This document shows positions 50,029 to 62,040 of a stretch of 64,000 bases of DNA, one piece after another. The notes beneath the pieces are model-generated. The model was not told where the DNA came from and ran no database searches. It was given only the letters and a program-made list of their open reading frames with translations. Location of the stretch: the NCBI RefSeq assembly GCF_004193775.1, contig NC_041016.1, positions 48,422,767-48,486,766 of the forward strand. Direction: 5' to 3'. The translations under genes were made by a program, and so were the position numbers. This DNA comes from Glycine soja (taxonomy: Eukaryota > Streptophyta > Magnoliopsida > Fabales > Fabaceae). Positions within the stretch are counted from its first letter, which is position 1. Each line of letters opens with the position of its first letter.

Positions 50029-51952
50029 CTAACAGGAGGATCTTACATCTTTGTCAATCTTTTTTGCAATTATGACCACATTTCTTGGGGATATGTTAGG
50101 ATCAAATATCGGTAACATGCAGGCTTCTAGAGCACTGCCTTGTTCTTGAAGAAACAATAATCTATCAAGTAGAATAAGAGTTTCCAAAAGGGGCCCTAAA
50201 GCAGCTCTGAGAGACCAATACGGTCCTATAAGGTCCTGTACATAATTTTGTTACATTAAGTACTTGATAATTTTGCCTTCTGACTTAACTTAGATTACAG
50301 CATAAATATATGTAACTTCAGCAAAACACGTGAAATTTTGTTTTCATTAATTCTAGCAAACATCTTTGTAGAAGCAGTTCATACAAATTATTTTAATTTT
50401 GCAGAAAACTTTATTTTATGACCAAAATTATATGACATGATGGAACCAAGAAAACACTACACCAATAGGTAGAAATATAAATATTGTATCTTAGAATATT
50501 AAAGAGTATCTGGGAACTTGGAAGATAATCTTATGAATGGTTTCCATATTTCATTATATTTCTTGATTTGTTTTCTTATTTTATTGAGATTAGGAGTATA
50601 GAATTAGTATGAATAGAAGTTGAGGCTTTGTATCTTGTATCACATCGGTATTCAAGATAAAACTATTAGCCTTTATTATCTACTTTTCCCTCCTCTAAGT
50701 TTCTATACTTTCAACATGATAATTTCTCATGTGCACACTGACCCTATTCCATCCACCTTTGCTGTCATTTTCCTAGCCTCACAATCTTCAGTCAAGCCTG
50801 GCCTGTGACCTCTGTTTGCCACCGTTCCATGGCTGTTTCGTTCCCATGGAAAGTGGACTTTGTATTCAGTGGTAAAATCTGATGTGTCCTCTCCATTGGG
50901 TTTGATGTGTTAGGGCAGTAAGCTTTAACTTGGGAAAGAGGGTTAGAATATCTGCAAAATATCTTATTAGCATTCATATCACTATTGTTTGTCTCTAGGA
51001 TACTTTGAGGTATCTTGGATGATCTTAGGAATGTTTTCATATTTCATGAGGTTTCATGATTTGTTTCCTCATTCAATTAAAAATAGCACTTAATATTTTG
51101 TATCTCATCATATCACATATCACATCAATGTACACAATTGAACGCCATTCATAGTCCTTTTTATATCTCTTTTCCTCCTCCTCTCATGTACATACCTATA
51201 ATTTCAACAAATTAGGATCTACCAAAGGTTTTAGGCTTTAAAAAGTTCTTTTTTCCTCTTCATGCTAAAAATTTAACGATGTGCTGCAATGAGATTTTTT
51301 TTTCTTATAAATCCAACCTTATTAACTAATCGTCTAAATCCTACTACCTTAGGTGACTAGAAACATTATAATTAATGTGTGGACTGTATTTACGATTTCA
51401 TTTCTTGCATGCGCAATTGCCTATTATAATCTAACTAATGATGCATCCAACCAATATGTCTGCCACCACTATATCCCATTCACCACATGAAAATTGAATT
51501 CTTACGTATGTTAGAAGCTTAACCAATCTGAATAACATTGAAGTCAAAATATGAAGAATGTGTAAGTCATTAAACTAAAACAATGCACTCAATCAATCAT
51601 TTTTTTCCTCTCATAAAAAAGTAGGCATTCTAACCAGGCAACCCATTCATTTTAATCATAGGGACACAAACAGAACAAATTCAAATTCAATTGATTATAA
51701 CAATATTTTAAATTTTAAAGTTACATACAAAGTAGCAAAAGAAATCATATATACGCAACAAGAAAAAAACTGCTAAAAAGAAAATAAAGTCCTAGACAGA
51801 GTAAAAATAAGATTTACGAGCATTATAATGACAATAGTTTGAAATAATAGAAGAAATTGAAATTGACATACAGCAAATGGTTTTGCTTCCTTCCATGTGC
51901 CTTGAAGGTTTATATCATGTGAATGTTTAATTCCAAGATGATACAATCCAGA
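50029..51952 (-). pseudogene. METTL25B: METTL25B/RRNAD1-like methyltransferase, last two exons only
   Basis: Two exons with matching phase on the minus strand. The first, 51952-51872, encodes SGLYHLGIKHSHDINLQG followed by TWKEAKPFA, bounded by AG and GT. The second, 50235 to the TAG at 50029, encodes DLIGPYWSLRAALGPLLETL, then LLDRLLFLQEQGSALEACM and LPIFDPNISPRNVVIIAKK. This is the conserved C-terminus of the METTL25/METTL25B (RRNAD1) family of putative methyltransferases. Just upstream of the first exon the frame still reads FENFCQ, resembling the family, then meets a stop. None of the expected N-terminal or SAM-binding exons were found to the right, where transposon sequence begins, so the gene is truncated. 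A TRIM-like element occupies the intron. Confidence 0.75.
50485..51209. mobile_element. TRIM-like element with degenerate direct LTRs
   Basis: Two direct repeats of about 232 and 225 bp (50485-50716 and 50985-51209). Both begin TGT and end TTTCAACA, and share blocks such as catatttcat, gatttgtttcct or gatttgttttct, and cacatc. They enclose about 268 bp with no domain. The flanking 5-mers, aatat and aatta, match at three of five positions. No good primer-binding site or purine tract was seen, so it is old. It lies inside the intron of the methyltransferase fragment. Confidence 0.55.
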
Positions 51953-52129
51953 CTGGCAGAAATTCTCAAAATGATGTATGACAGTAATTTTTTAGTTGAA
52001 TTATTATATATAAAAATTATGCTCTTTTAAATTTATTATTGAATTGTATATGTTGTCACTGTAGAGTATTAATTTGTAGTAGCATATATTATATAATAAC
52101 CAGATAATATTTTAAATATATAAAAAAAT

Positions 52130-52582
52130 ATTAATAACCAAATTACCGATAAATAATCCATCAGTAATATATAAAATAATCAAGGCATTTGTTGTTTGTT
52201 TCTAATCCATGGATAATAATATCAATGGATATTTCATTGGAAAACATAATTACACCATTACCGTTGAAATATCCATTGAAAATTATAGTATCCTTTACCA
52301 ATGGACTATCTGTCAAAAACAAAAGTCATCATTAATGTCAAATAACCTGTCGAAAATAAAAGACACCATCACCAACGAATTATTTGTCGGAAACAACAGA
52401 CATTATTATCGACGAATACTTTTTGTTGGTAATTTTGACGGATAAGTCTAACATAACTCCGAAAGAAGTTTTTTCTGACACTGCTGATGGATTTTAGTCT
52501 ATTGAAAATGTATATTTATTGATGGATTTGTAACCTTAACAACGGATTTTGTTTATTAGAAATTGACGTTTTTCTTGTAGTG
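52130..52582. mobile_element. right end of a CACTA element, left end missing
   Basis: The right edge reads, on the minus strand, CACTACAAGAAAAACGTC, the standard CACTA terminus in legumes. Inward lie repeated subterminal motifs such as accaacgaatt, ttgtcggaaac and atcgacgaat. No matching CACTA left end was found, so the element is truncated. Its left breakpoint sits close to where the methyltransferase gene loses its upstream exons. Confidence 0.65.
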
Positions 52583-52800
52583 TAATTTTTAAGACTAGAA
52601 GCGAATAGTAAAAGTGAAAAAAGTGATATCAAATTGTTGCAATTAACAATAATGCAATTCTCTCATGTTTCCGGTTCCCATGTTCTATCCTTTCCTCATT
52701 TTCTCTAATTTACTTTATAACATAGTCTATTTATAATTTATATTTTTACCTTTTCATTTTATTTTATTATTATACTTTTATAGAATTGTGGTAATACAAA

Positions 52801-52946
52801 ATGTCAAACAAAAAAAAATATAAATCTGATTTTGAAAAAAAAAAATTAAAAAGAGTGAAGTTGAAAATTTAATTCAATCTGAACGTGATGCTTTTGATAA
52901 ACTTATTACTATCCTTAAGAAAAGATATAAGAATGAGCTCAATTGA
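52801..52946 (+). pseudogene. fragment of a TTF/ZMYM-type hAT transposase N-terminus
   Basis: The frame starts MSNKKKYKSDFEK, loses phase in an A-rich stretch, then resumes as LIQSERDAFDKLITILKKR and stops. This lysine-rich start followed by LIQSQxxALDKF-like sequence matches the beginning of plant zinc-finger MYM-type hAT transposase-like proteins. Only this piece is present. Confidence 0.45.
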
Positions 52947-55144
52947 TGAAAAAAATGATAGAACAATCACAACTAAAAGATGTTGAAAGCATTGGTAGTC
53001 TTAATTCCAATCAAGAGTAACAAGTAAATATTAAGCAAAGTGACATGCAAAGTAAAATTCAAAAAACTAGAAGATAATAATTAATATTATATTAAATCTC
53101 TTTATAAATTTTGTCTTAACCCCAAATATTAACTCAATTGATTAAATAAGATACTATTATTATATGAACATTTCTTTCAATAAACCCCATCCCTTTGGCT
53201 TTGACCTTGTCTATAATGTACCTATTTGTAATCTTTCAAATAATTTGAGTCTAATTTCACTAGGATTGTTGGTAAAAAGAAAATAATATTCATATGATAG
53301 AGATATGTGAATTTTTCACTTATTCTTTAGTATCTGAATTAATATTCAAATAAAATCCCGAGATATTTATCATTTAACTTAATTGTAGTCTATTAAGTAT
53401 TACATCTTTGACCGATGTTTGTGTTTATTTTTTTCACTTAAATAAAAATACTCAAAATTTCAAACTTTCTATATATCCTGTATCACATACAAGTAAAAAA
53501 GAAACTAGTTACTGTTAATTTGTCCTACATTATTATACTTCCAAAATGTTAAATGTTAATTATGTTCGCATAAATGATGATGTAGATTGTGTATGCATGC
53601 ATGCGTGCTTGTCATGCCCAAGCTTACGTGTATCTACGTTTTATTGCCTGTCTGACTATTTCTGCATGTGCACATTCTTTATTGAATAGTAGTCACGCCT
53701 GTCTTTAAACTTTTTCAAGTCAAACTTGTCCCGTCTATATTTATTAGATAAAACATATCTATAAATAATCATTTAATCAAGTACAAAAGTTACTTGAATG
53801 AACAAAGACTTGACTGGTCAGCAAAGGTTTCATCTTGATTCTTGAGAATGAAGCTTTTCTACACACTCGACCAGAATGGAAGGTTGTGGGAGAAACTCTT
53901 CCCATGAATGTTAAACATAATTATGGTTTTCACTCATAATATATCTTATATGGGGCCAAATATATGTATGAGTAAGCTCTTGAACCTAGTTAAGATTGAG
54001 ATTATATCATCACTCATTACAAAAAATAGTATGAATGTTTAATTCTACTTTTCTTTCAGCTGTCAATCAACTAATGTAATATACTTTGTTTTCCCCTCAC
54101 TTTTCTCTATGATACTAATAAGCAAAAGTATCCTAAAACAACTAATAAGCAAGAGATTTTTTTTTTCTTTCTAAAATATATTTTTATCCCTTATTTTATT
54201 TTTTATTTCAGTATATTTTTTAAGTATAAAATGTGTCACTGTCTCTTAAGATATTTTTACTTGGTCAAATTGATTAATTTGTTAGTTTTTTTATTGAGTG
54301 TTACTCTGATCTTATTTATATTAAGACGTTTGTTATATGAAATTTTATTTGTTAAAAAAATTATATTTATGGAAAAAAATTATTTATACATGTTTGATTC
54401 ACATTATTTTTTCTTAGGAGTATATGCTATATTACTAAAATGTTTTTATATTAAAAAATTATTATATTTTATATTAATAACCAAATTTCCTATGTTTCTT
54501 GTGAATCGATGCAGTGCAACTATCAAATTTCAATATAAAAACTCATCACAAAACAACGATTATATTACAACATTATATATATTTTTTATAAGCAAAAGTT
54601 AATTTCATATGTGTTGCTAGGTAGATACAAGAAGAAAAGAATAAAAAACTTATTTTAGCCAAAACCCGTGATACCAACTACTTTCAGTTTTTTGAAATAG
54701 CCTCCTAACACACGGTTATATTAAAGAGAAATCTGATTTAACTTTAGATGTTACAATAGTGAGAATAAAATTATTTAATGAAAAATGCGAGCAAATATTT
54801 TAATAAATTTTAAATATGAAAAAATTATTTTGAAATGATTTTAATTCATTAAGTGTCAAATAGATATGGTACATTGGGTTTGAAAATAAAAGAAGGTGGA
54901 TTATTATTTATCCATTTAACTATATGATTCATCCGATCCAATAGAAAGTCTTTTTTATTTTAACAACGTGTGAATTGATTAGATTTTATTTAGAAATTAG
55001 ATGATAACAAATAAATGGATTGTTTTGCCATCCCTAACTACAATACATGCAAAGTGGCTTATTTGTAATCAAATCTAAAAATTACACAAGTTTCAAAGAA
55101 ATTTAATGAGGCAAATAGGCAAATTAAATGACGCAATATAGATC
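52947..55144. other. intergenic AT-rich region
   Basis: No gene supported. The 123-codon open frame at 54231-54602 is Phe/Ile/Leu/Tyr-rich and reflects base composition only. Confidence 0.5.
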
Positions 55145-56084
55145 AGGGTTAAAGGCTTATAGCAGCAAGAAGCATAAACCAGGAGTTTTTTTTTTCATTA
55201 TTGTGTTAACTTGGTCAGTTTAAAGATTATCATGAAGATACAATACAACAATTCCCATTAACTTATTTAGCAGGGTGTTTTGCTATGGCTACAATTAAAG
55301 AGACATGACTCTGACATTCATTATCTTATGTTATTTTGTACATTCCGATAATCAGTGTTGAATCATATGGCCAATTTTATATTGTGTAGTTTCACAAGGA
55401 TAAAAAAAAAACGATGGGTTAAAAATGCTTGTAACTGACAAATAAAGACAAATGCATAGTACCATGAAGAACGTTTCAAACAAAACATCTATAGTTGGTG
55501 AAATTCAGTTGTCTAAATTATTTCTGAATCATACTTTACAGAAATCTTATTTAAAAATCTTGCTATGGAAAACACGTGATAGGTTCAACTTAATCAAATG
55601 CAGTGTGTCCACGAATAATAAAACTTATTTTATACGAACCGACCTAATTCCCACTTTAATCATTAATAATATATTACATTATTCTTTTTATATTAATTTT
55701 AGTGTATTAGATTCTGTTACCGTTAATGTGGAAGGAAAAATTACTTGCGGAAGTAAATGTTATACTGTGAATAGTCTTAATTATTGAGATAAACACAAAC
55801 AAAATTTTAAATAACGAATAAAAATAAATGTAACTATATAACTCTAAATTGAAACAAAAGTAATGTATTTGAACATTATCATGACCATTCCGGTGGGTAT
55901 AGTTGAAATTAGAAGTGGGTACATGGTAGTTTCATGTCTCATTGTTTGTACTCATGGCAAAACACCTAGCTAATGGATATTTTTGTATTGTATCTTCATG
56001 ATAATCTTTATTCCAACCAAGTCAACACAATAATGGAAAAAAAAATTGTGGCTTGCTTCTTGTTGCTATAAAACTATTAACCTT
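55145..56084. mobile_element. inverted-repeat (foldback-like) transposable element
   Basis: About 940 bp with inverted arms of about 170 bp. The left arm reads tatagcagcaagaagca, then cattattgtgtt and gattatcatgaagataca. The right arm, read on the minus strand, has tatagcaacaagaagca, then the same two blocks in order. The 600-bp centre has no recognisable domain; its 111-codon frame (55452-55787) looks like chance. No clean target duplication was seen at the edges. Confidence 0.7.
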
Positions 56085-56248
56085 CTTATATCTATCACTC
56101 CATTTTTATCTCATGATTTTATTTTTTTTGAAACTTGTTTAATTTTTAGATTTGATTTCAGTATAGCCATTTTAGGTGTACAAGACACACACATAGAAGA
56201 GGATTAAGTTACATAAAAAATAATTCTTGGTAAATATACTTTTTTCTA

Positions 56249-56252
<4 letters not shown>

Positions 56253-56331
<79 letters not shown>
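56253..56331. repeat. (AT)n microsatellite
   Basis: About 39 uninterrupted TA units, the longest microsatellite in the window. Confidence 0.95.
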
Positions 56332-56335
<4 letters not shown>

Positions 56336-56679
56336 TTATTCAATCTATGAATTGAAAATTCTTATTAAATAGTTAAAGTTTACAACTTTTTATAAAATTA
56401 AAAAATTATTTGATACCTCATTAAATAAAGTTAATTAAACATATATAATTAATATATTTTTAAAAAAAATAAATATTGACTGCAAGATTACAATATATAA
56501 TCAATATACCTCATTAAAAGATCTTTCATTTCTCATATATGTATATCTATATATAAAAAGAATATTAAATGAAAGATCTTTAATCATGAAAGAATGGGGG
56601 TGATAAATCTTAACCATAGAATAAAATTATGAAAAGTTAAGATTAACTTTATGTGTTCATTAAATAAATTTTAAATAAA

Positions 56680-56719
56680 TTATATATATATATATATATA
56701 TATCACTTAATTAAATATG

Positions 56720-56760
<41 letters not shown>

Positions 56761-56777
56761 TTAATTAAATATGAATT
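56680..56777. repeat. duplicated (AT)n plus unique cassette
   Basis: An (AT)n run followed by tcacttaattaaatatgaat occurs twice in tandem, with the second (AT)n longer than the first. Confidence 0.9.
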
Positions 56778-57449
56778 TGGGTTTCTAACTCACATATTGA
56801 TGTCATCTCAAAACCTAACTGAATAAGATTAACCTCAAAATCCACTAAATTTGACTTAATGATGAGGAGTTAGAGCAGAATGCATAACATCATATTCAAA
56901 TATGATTATTGTGCATTAAAAAAAAAAAAGACTAACCTCAGTAACTATACGGGGATCTCATTCTCTGTCCTTAAACTTAAACTTTAAAGCTTGTGATTTT
57001 GAGACTCTTAGGAACTCAACACGAAAGTTATATAGCCTAAGTATGCCTTATTTGATTTGAAAAGTCTTTTTTTTTGTGAAATATTTTATTTAAACAATCG
57101 AGGAAGACTGTTCTTGAATCTCAGGTACGTTTTTTATTTCCTTTTTTTCATTTCTTTGCAGATATTAAACGCATCTCCATGATCAAATAAATAAATGCTT
57201 GAATCGAAGGAGAAAAATGTTCTGAATAAAAATGAGCTAAATGAAATTTGACCAGGAGATTCGACTTTTTGCTCTTCGTACATGATGTGGGCTTGAGGAT
57301 TTGTCATTCAAGCATGTTAGCCAATGTTATAACCTTTAAGTGCCATTTTTTTTACAAAAATTAAAGATAAAATGTATGTATATACTCAACTCGTAAGTAT
57401 CAAAGGTGGGATTAGTGTCTAATTTAGTGGATGAGAAAAATTGAAAAAA

Positions 57450-60400
57450 TCATCTATCATGATACAAACAACGCCCTAACAATGCCAACGTGGCATTGTC
57501 AGGGCTGACGTGTCGCAATGCTAGTATTCCTAATTCTCGCCCAAAAATATCTCTTCACTATGCATTTATTTTTTTCGTCGTTTTGTGAGCATGGTTCACT
57601 TACCAATGCATTTTTTCGTTTCCAGCAACGCTGAACTTATTGTTTTATCTTTTCGAGTTTCGGTTGGGTCTGCACTGTTCATGCCTTTGCATTTTTCCGA
57701 TTTCCATTTCCATTGTGGCCTCTGAATTCTCTCCCCTTTGGATTTCCTCTCCATGGTTTTCATTTTCCATTGTGACTTTCCATTTTTCATTTTCTCTCGT
57801 TTCGATTTTCACTTCGTTCGTCATTTCTGTTAGCAATCCTTTGCATTTTTTTTTTGTCAAAAGCATTGTTTGTTGTTCGTTTTCGGCTTGGTTTAGCATA
57901 TGATGGTATTTCAAGCCAAAAGGTTCGACCTTTTTGTATTTTATCATGAGTTTGTTGTGAACTTACCCTTTGAGATGTTGACTCAATATTGAGAATGTGT
58001 CTGAATTCAGACCCTAATTTAGGGAATTGTTTTCATTTGATTTTTTTCTGAATAAATTTTTATCCTATAACTAAAACATAGTTGTCTATATCAGAAAATG
58101 GTGCAAATTAAAGCATAGTTGTTTGCTTTTTGACTTGATCCAACCTTCTCTTTAGAATATCAAAATTAAAACGATATTCTATTTTATATTTGCTTACAAT
58201 ATTGTTTTTAAAATGTTATTGCAAGTCATTCAATCGGTATGTTTTATTTTTAAAAATGTCTTGCAATATGCACCTGCAAAGCTTAGACCTTTGTTCATTT
58301 TTTATCATTTGTTTATCGTTTCCTATACCCAGCTGGGAAGCCTTTTGATCTTGCATGTGCATCATGTAGTAAATTTTTTCATTTTTCAGGTTGTAAACTT
58401 CCTTCTCTACCTGTAATTTGCTTCACTTCTTCCCCTTAATTTGCTAGACTTCATCTTCAATTGCTTTGTTTCCTCTTTTGGCTTCTGGCATTTCAAATTG
58501 AAGGTGAGCAAGTTGAAATTTATAAATAGAAATATGCATATTATTTGTTGTGTTATATAAACCTCATTTTTTACGGGTTATGAATACCTAAACCTACAAA
58601 TGTTATTTGTATCATAGAGGTCTATATCAGAAAAAGGTACAAATTAAAACATAGAGGTCTATATCAAGGATTTTTTCATTTTCGTTTTTAGCTTGGTTTT
58701 GTATCTATGAGTTGGGAATGAGTATTGAAAATTGATTTTCTAATTCCAACATTGTAAGACAACTTTTTTTTTTATGTCAATCTTTCCTTTGTTCAGATCT
58801 GTGTCAATGAATTCATTTTTTTTCATTTTCATGTTGGTCATTGTTTTCTATCTGCTTGAGTCGATACATTAGTCAACCTGATTATGAATCCTGCTTTATT
58901 ATTTATTTCCTTACATTATTGTTTTTAAAAATTCTTATATGTTTTTTATTTGCACCCCGATTTGTTTTTTTTTTTAGAATCCTATCTTTGATACACCCTC
59001 TTCATGTTTTGTATTTGCTTGCATGTTGGGCGAGAATGACAAAGAAGCCGAGAAAGATAACTACAAAGAACGACAGTAAACAGTATGTTTTCGTCTACCC
59101 AACTTTTCTATCTTTCATCATTGGATTGTTGTGATGATCAATTTTTGTGGGCCTTTGTTGTGTTTTGATCTTGCGTGGTTTGCGATGTTTTTGTTCTGAA
59201 TGAGTTGCGAGAAAAAACACCTACATAACTTCTTTTTTATTTCCATGATGGCCATTGGTTTCATGTGTTTTGATTTGGTTATATATGTATATATATTTAT
59301 ATATCATCATCTATCATGATACAAACAAGGCCCTGACAATGCCAACGTGGTTCAACCTTTTTGTTCATAAACGTTGTTTGTTGTTCATTTTCGACTTGGT
59401 TTGCAGGTATGATGGTATTTCATGCAAAAAAATTTGACCTTTTTTAATTTTATAATTAGTTTGTTGTTTTGTATACGAAGTTTTTAGATTTTTCTTCGGT
59501 GGTTTGTGGTTATGTACTATTTTGTTCGGGGTTTGTTGAGTTTTCATTTTGCATGTGCATCATTTACTAGCTTTTTGTGGTTTTCTCAATTATCTGAACA
59601 ACAAAACTTAAAGGGTTGTTTATTTTTTATCATTTGTTTATCGTTTCCTATACCTAGCTGGGAAGCATTTGGATGGTATTTTACTTTTTCCGTCCAAAAA
59701 CAAGGCAAAAGGTTTGACCTTTTTTATTTTCTCATGACTTTATCATTTTCCATACGAAGCTTTTCAATTTTTCTTGGGTGGTTTGTTGTTATGTACCATT
59801 TTGTTCGGGGTTTGTTGGGTTTTGATGTTGCATGTTCATCATTTACTAGCTTTTTGTGGTTTTCTGATTCATCGCAACAACAAACCTTAGAGCTTTGTTC
59901 ATTTTTTATGATTAGTACAACATGTTGGACCTTTTTTTGTTCTATAATGAGTTTATCGTTTTGTATACGAAACTTATCGATTTTCCGTGGGTGGTTTGTT
60001 GTTATGTACCATTTTGCCAATTGACACCTGGAGATGAAGGGAAAGGGACGGCAGCCCAGCTTCGGGACTCACGGAACCTTCTAGGCTACAAAAGAAAATA
60101 AAAATTGGACGCTCCTCCAGCTTCTGCTATTTCAAATACAACCAGGTGAGCAAGTTGAAATTTATAAATATATATACGTGGTTGAGTTATATTTTAAAAT
60201 TTTATCTTATAATTATGTTTATGATGTATGCATTTGATTTTTCAGGTTGTAAACTTCCTTCTCTACCTGTAATTTGCTTCACTTCTTCTCCTTAATTTGC
60301 TTCACTTCATTGTTTTTGTCTCAAGGATTTTTTTTATTTTCATTTTCAGCTTCGTTTTCTATCTATGAGTTGGGAATGAGTATTGAAAATCAATTTTCTA

Positions 60401-61020
60401 TTCCAACATTGTAAGGAAACTTTTTTTTTATGTCAATGTTTCCTTTGTTCAGATATGTGTCAATGTTCCTTTGCTTAAATGTTCATGTTTGTTCTGCAAA
60501 GATGTCCTACAAAGAAGGCCTTCACAATGCTTTGTTGATGTCCGTTCTGCATGTTTCGCAACATGTTTTGTTCATTTTATCGTTATTTTGTGGCCACATT
60601 ATTGTTTTCTTCATGTTTTAGCAAATGGTTTCCTTTTTTTTTCATGTTTTGATGTATCACAAGTCAAAGGGTTTCAAGTGTATTCCATCTTGGTTTTCTG
60701 ATGCATCGCAAGACACAAGCTTAGATTTTTAAAAACCATCGATCTCCATGTTTGCAATGTTTGCATTCTGAATGACTTGCGAGCCAACAACTTCATAACT
60801 TTATTTTGATTTCCATGTTGGCGATTGTGCAGATCTGTTTGGGTAGATACATCAGACAACCTTACACCTTTGTATATTTTATCCTTAGTTTATCCTTTCG
60901 TATACCATGTACATCATGTGCTTCCTTTTTTTGGTCTTCTGATTTGCCGCAACAGATACGCTTACATTTTTATTGTCAATCCTGTTTTGTAGATCAATTT
61001 GGTTACATTATTGTTTGAAG
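57450..61020 (+). repeat. T-rich array of degenerate direct repeats resembling B3-gene intron 1
   Basis: Large-scale direct duplication: the segment starting catctatcatgatacaaac at about 57451 recurs at about 59308, and the ttgtaaacttccttctctac block at 58391 recurs at about 60247. Within it, a shorter motif of the form gcatgtgcatcatttactag followed by ttttgtggttttct recurs near 58350, 59550, 59830 and 60905, and a related version lies inside the B3-gene intron at about 62650. Strong T bias on the plus strand is constant. The 172-codon frame at 59506-60024 is made of these repeats (WFVVMYHF occurs twice) and is not a convincing gene. Short exon-like pieces ending in GTGAGC (near 58512 and 60145) or GTATGT (near 59080) suggest decayed gene copies. 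Confidence 0.6.
57473..57505. repeat. 33-base near-perfect hairpin
   Basis: Two 15-base arms, GCCCTAACAATGCCA and TGGCATTGTCAGGGC, pair with one mismatch around a 3-base loop. The second copy of the surrounding repeat at about 59330 keeps the left arm only. Confidence 0.9.
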
Positions 61021-61755
61021 TCTCATTTATATTTGCTTAAATTTTTCTGTCTATGTTAGTGTTCATGTCTGTTATGCATCTTAATGCCACATGTGCATTA
61101 ATTTATACTTATATCTTGCAAAGAAATCCTCATTTGGGGATTGTTATGTTTCACTTCTGAATGAGTTGCTAAGAGGGACAGCTTTGTTATTTTTATTATT
61201 ACTTTGTCATTTCCTATACCCACATTTCTTGCATTTTGATTTTGAATTTTGCTCCTATACCTGAGGACTTTGGTATCATATTTTTTATTTGTAATTACCA
61301 TTAAATTCATTTTAATTTTATTGTATTATCATTCAATTTTTGTATTATCATTCAATTTGTTCACAACATTTATGTGTTTTATTTTTGAAAACAATCATTA
61401 AGTATTGTTTTAATATATATTTTGAATATGAAAGGTGATACTTTGATGTGCTTGCAGGTTGCCAAGTAGTACAGTGACGTACAATTTTAAAGTTTCATAT
61501 CAATGTTGACTTAATTATCAAGGTACCGTGTAAAATGTTCAATATCCCTACAATAGATCCTATTGGAATTAGTGTCTATACATGTACGGTCCACTCCTAT
61601 ACTTTATAATATTATATTATCGCTATAATAATATAGTATGTTCTAGTCGTCTCTACAAAGTTCTAGCCGTCTAATCATTTTTCAAAGTCAGAAAGGTAAT
61701 AATTATTTTCACCATTATCAAAGAAAACCAATACGGGAATTGTTAAAGCCTCCCA

Positions 61756-61815
<60 letters not shown>

Positions 61816-62040
61816 TCATTAATTATTAATTAATATATTCAAAATTCAAAAAACGAGTACGGGAATTGTAAAAGACTCCCAATTAAAAGCGGTTTCCAAT
61901 GTATAGGAAGAGACGTAATTAAAAGCGATTTCCAATGTGTAATAACTGATTCGACAAGTACATTATGTATTTACTAAAGCCCATTCAATACAAACTACAA
62001 AACCTCAGGTATATCAAATCATAACCAACAGTTGTCCACG
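61021..62040. other. upstream region of the B3 gene with short direct repeats
   Basis: No gene. Contains an (AT)n run at 61759-61815 and two short duplications: tacgggaattgt with cccaattaa (about 61731 and 61857) and aattaaaagcg with tttccaatgt (about 61880 and 61917). These may be promoter repeats of the B3 locus. Confidence 0.5.

Larger units (their letters stand above)
56085..57400. other. spacer with long AT microsatellites
   Basis: No gene. It includes a pure (TA)n run at about 56253-56331 and a duplicated cassette at 56680-56777. Confidence 0.6.

Noticed and set aside
50455..52582. A single CACTA element running from cactacacc at 50455 to the CACTA end at 52582
   Set aside because: The termini agree only over the first six or seven bases and the 3-bp flanks (aaa, taa) differ; the span also contains real METTL25B-like exons.
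54231..54602. 123-codon frame rich in Phe, Leu, Ile and Tyr
   Set aside because: Typical product of T-rich DNA; no domain, splice sites or neighbours support it.
55452..55787. 111-codon frame in the centre of the inverted-repeat element
   Set aside because: No recognisable domain, and the lack of a good context makes chance more likely.
59506..60024. 172-codon open frame with repeated WFVVMYHF
   Set aside because: It is composed of the T-rich direct repeats, has no domain and no conserved start, and the antisense strand is also open (59724-60020).
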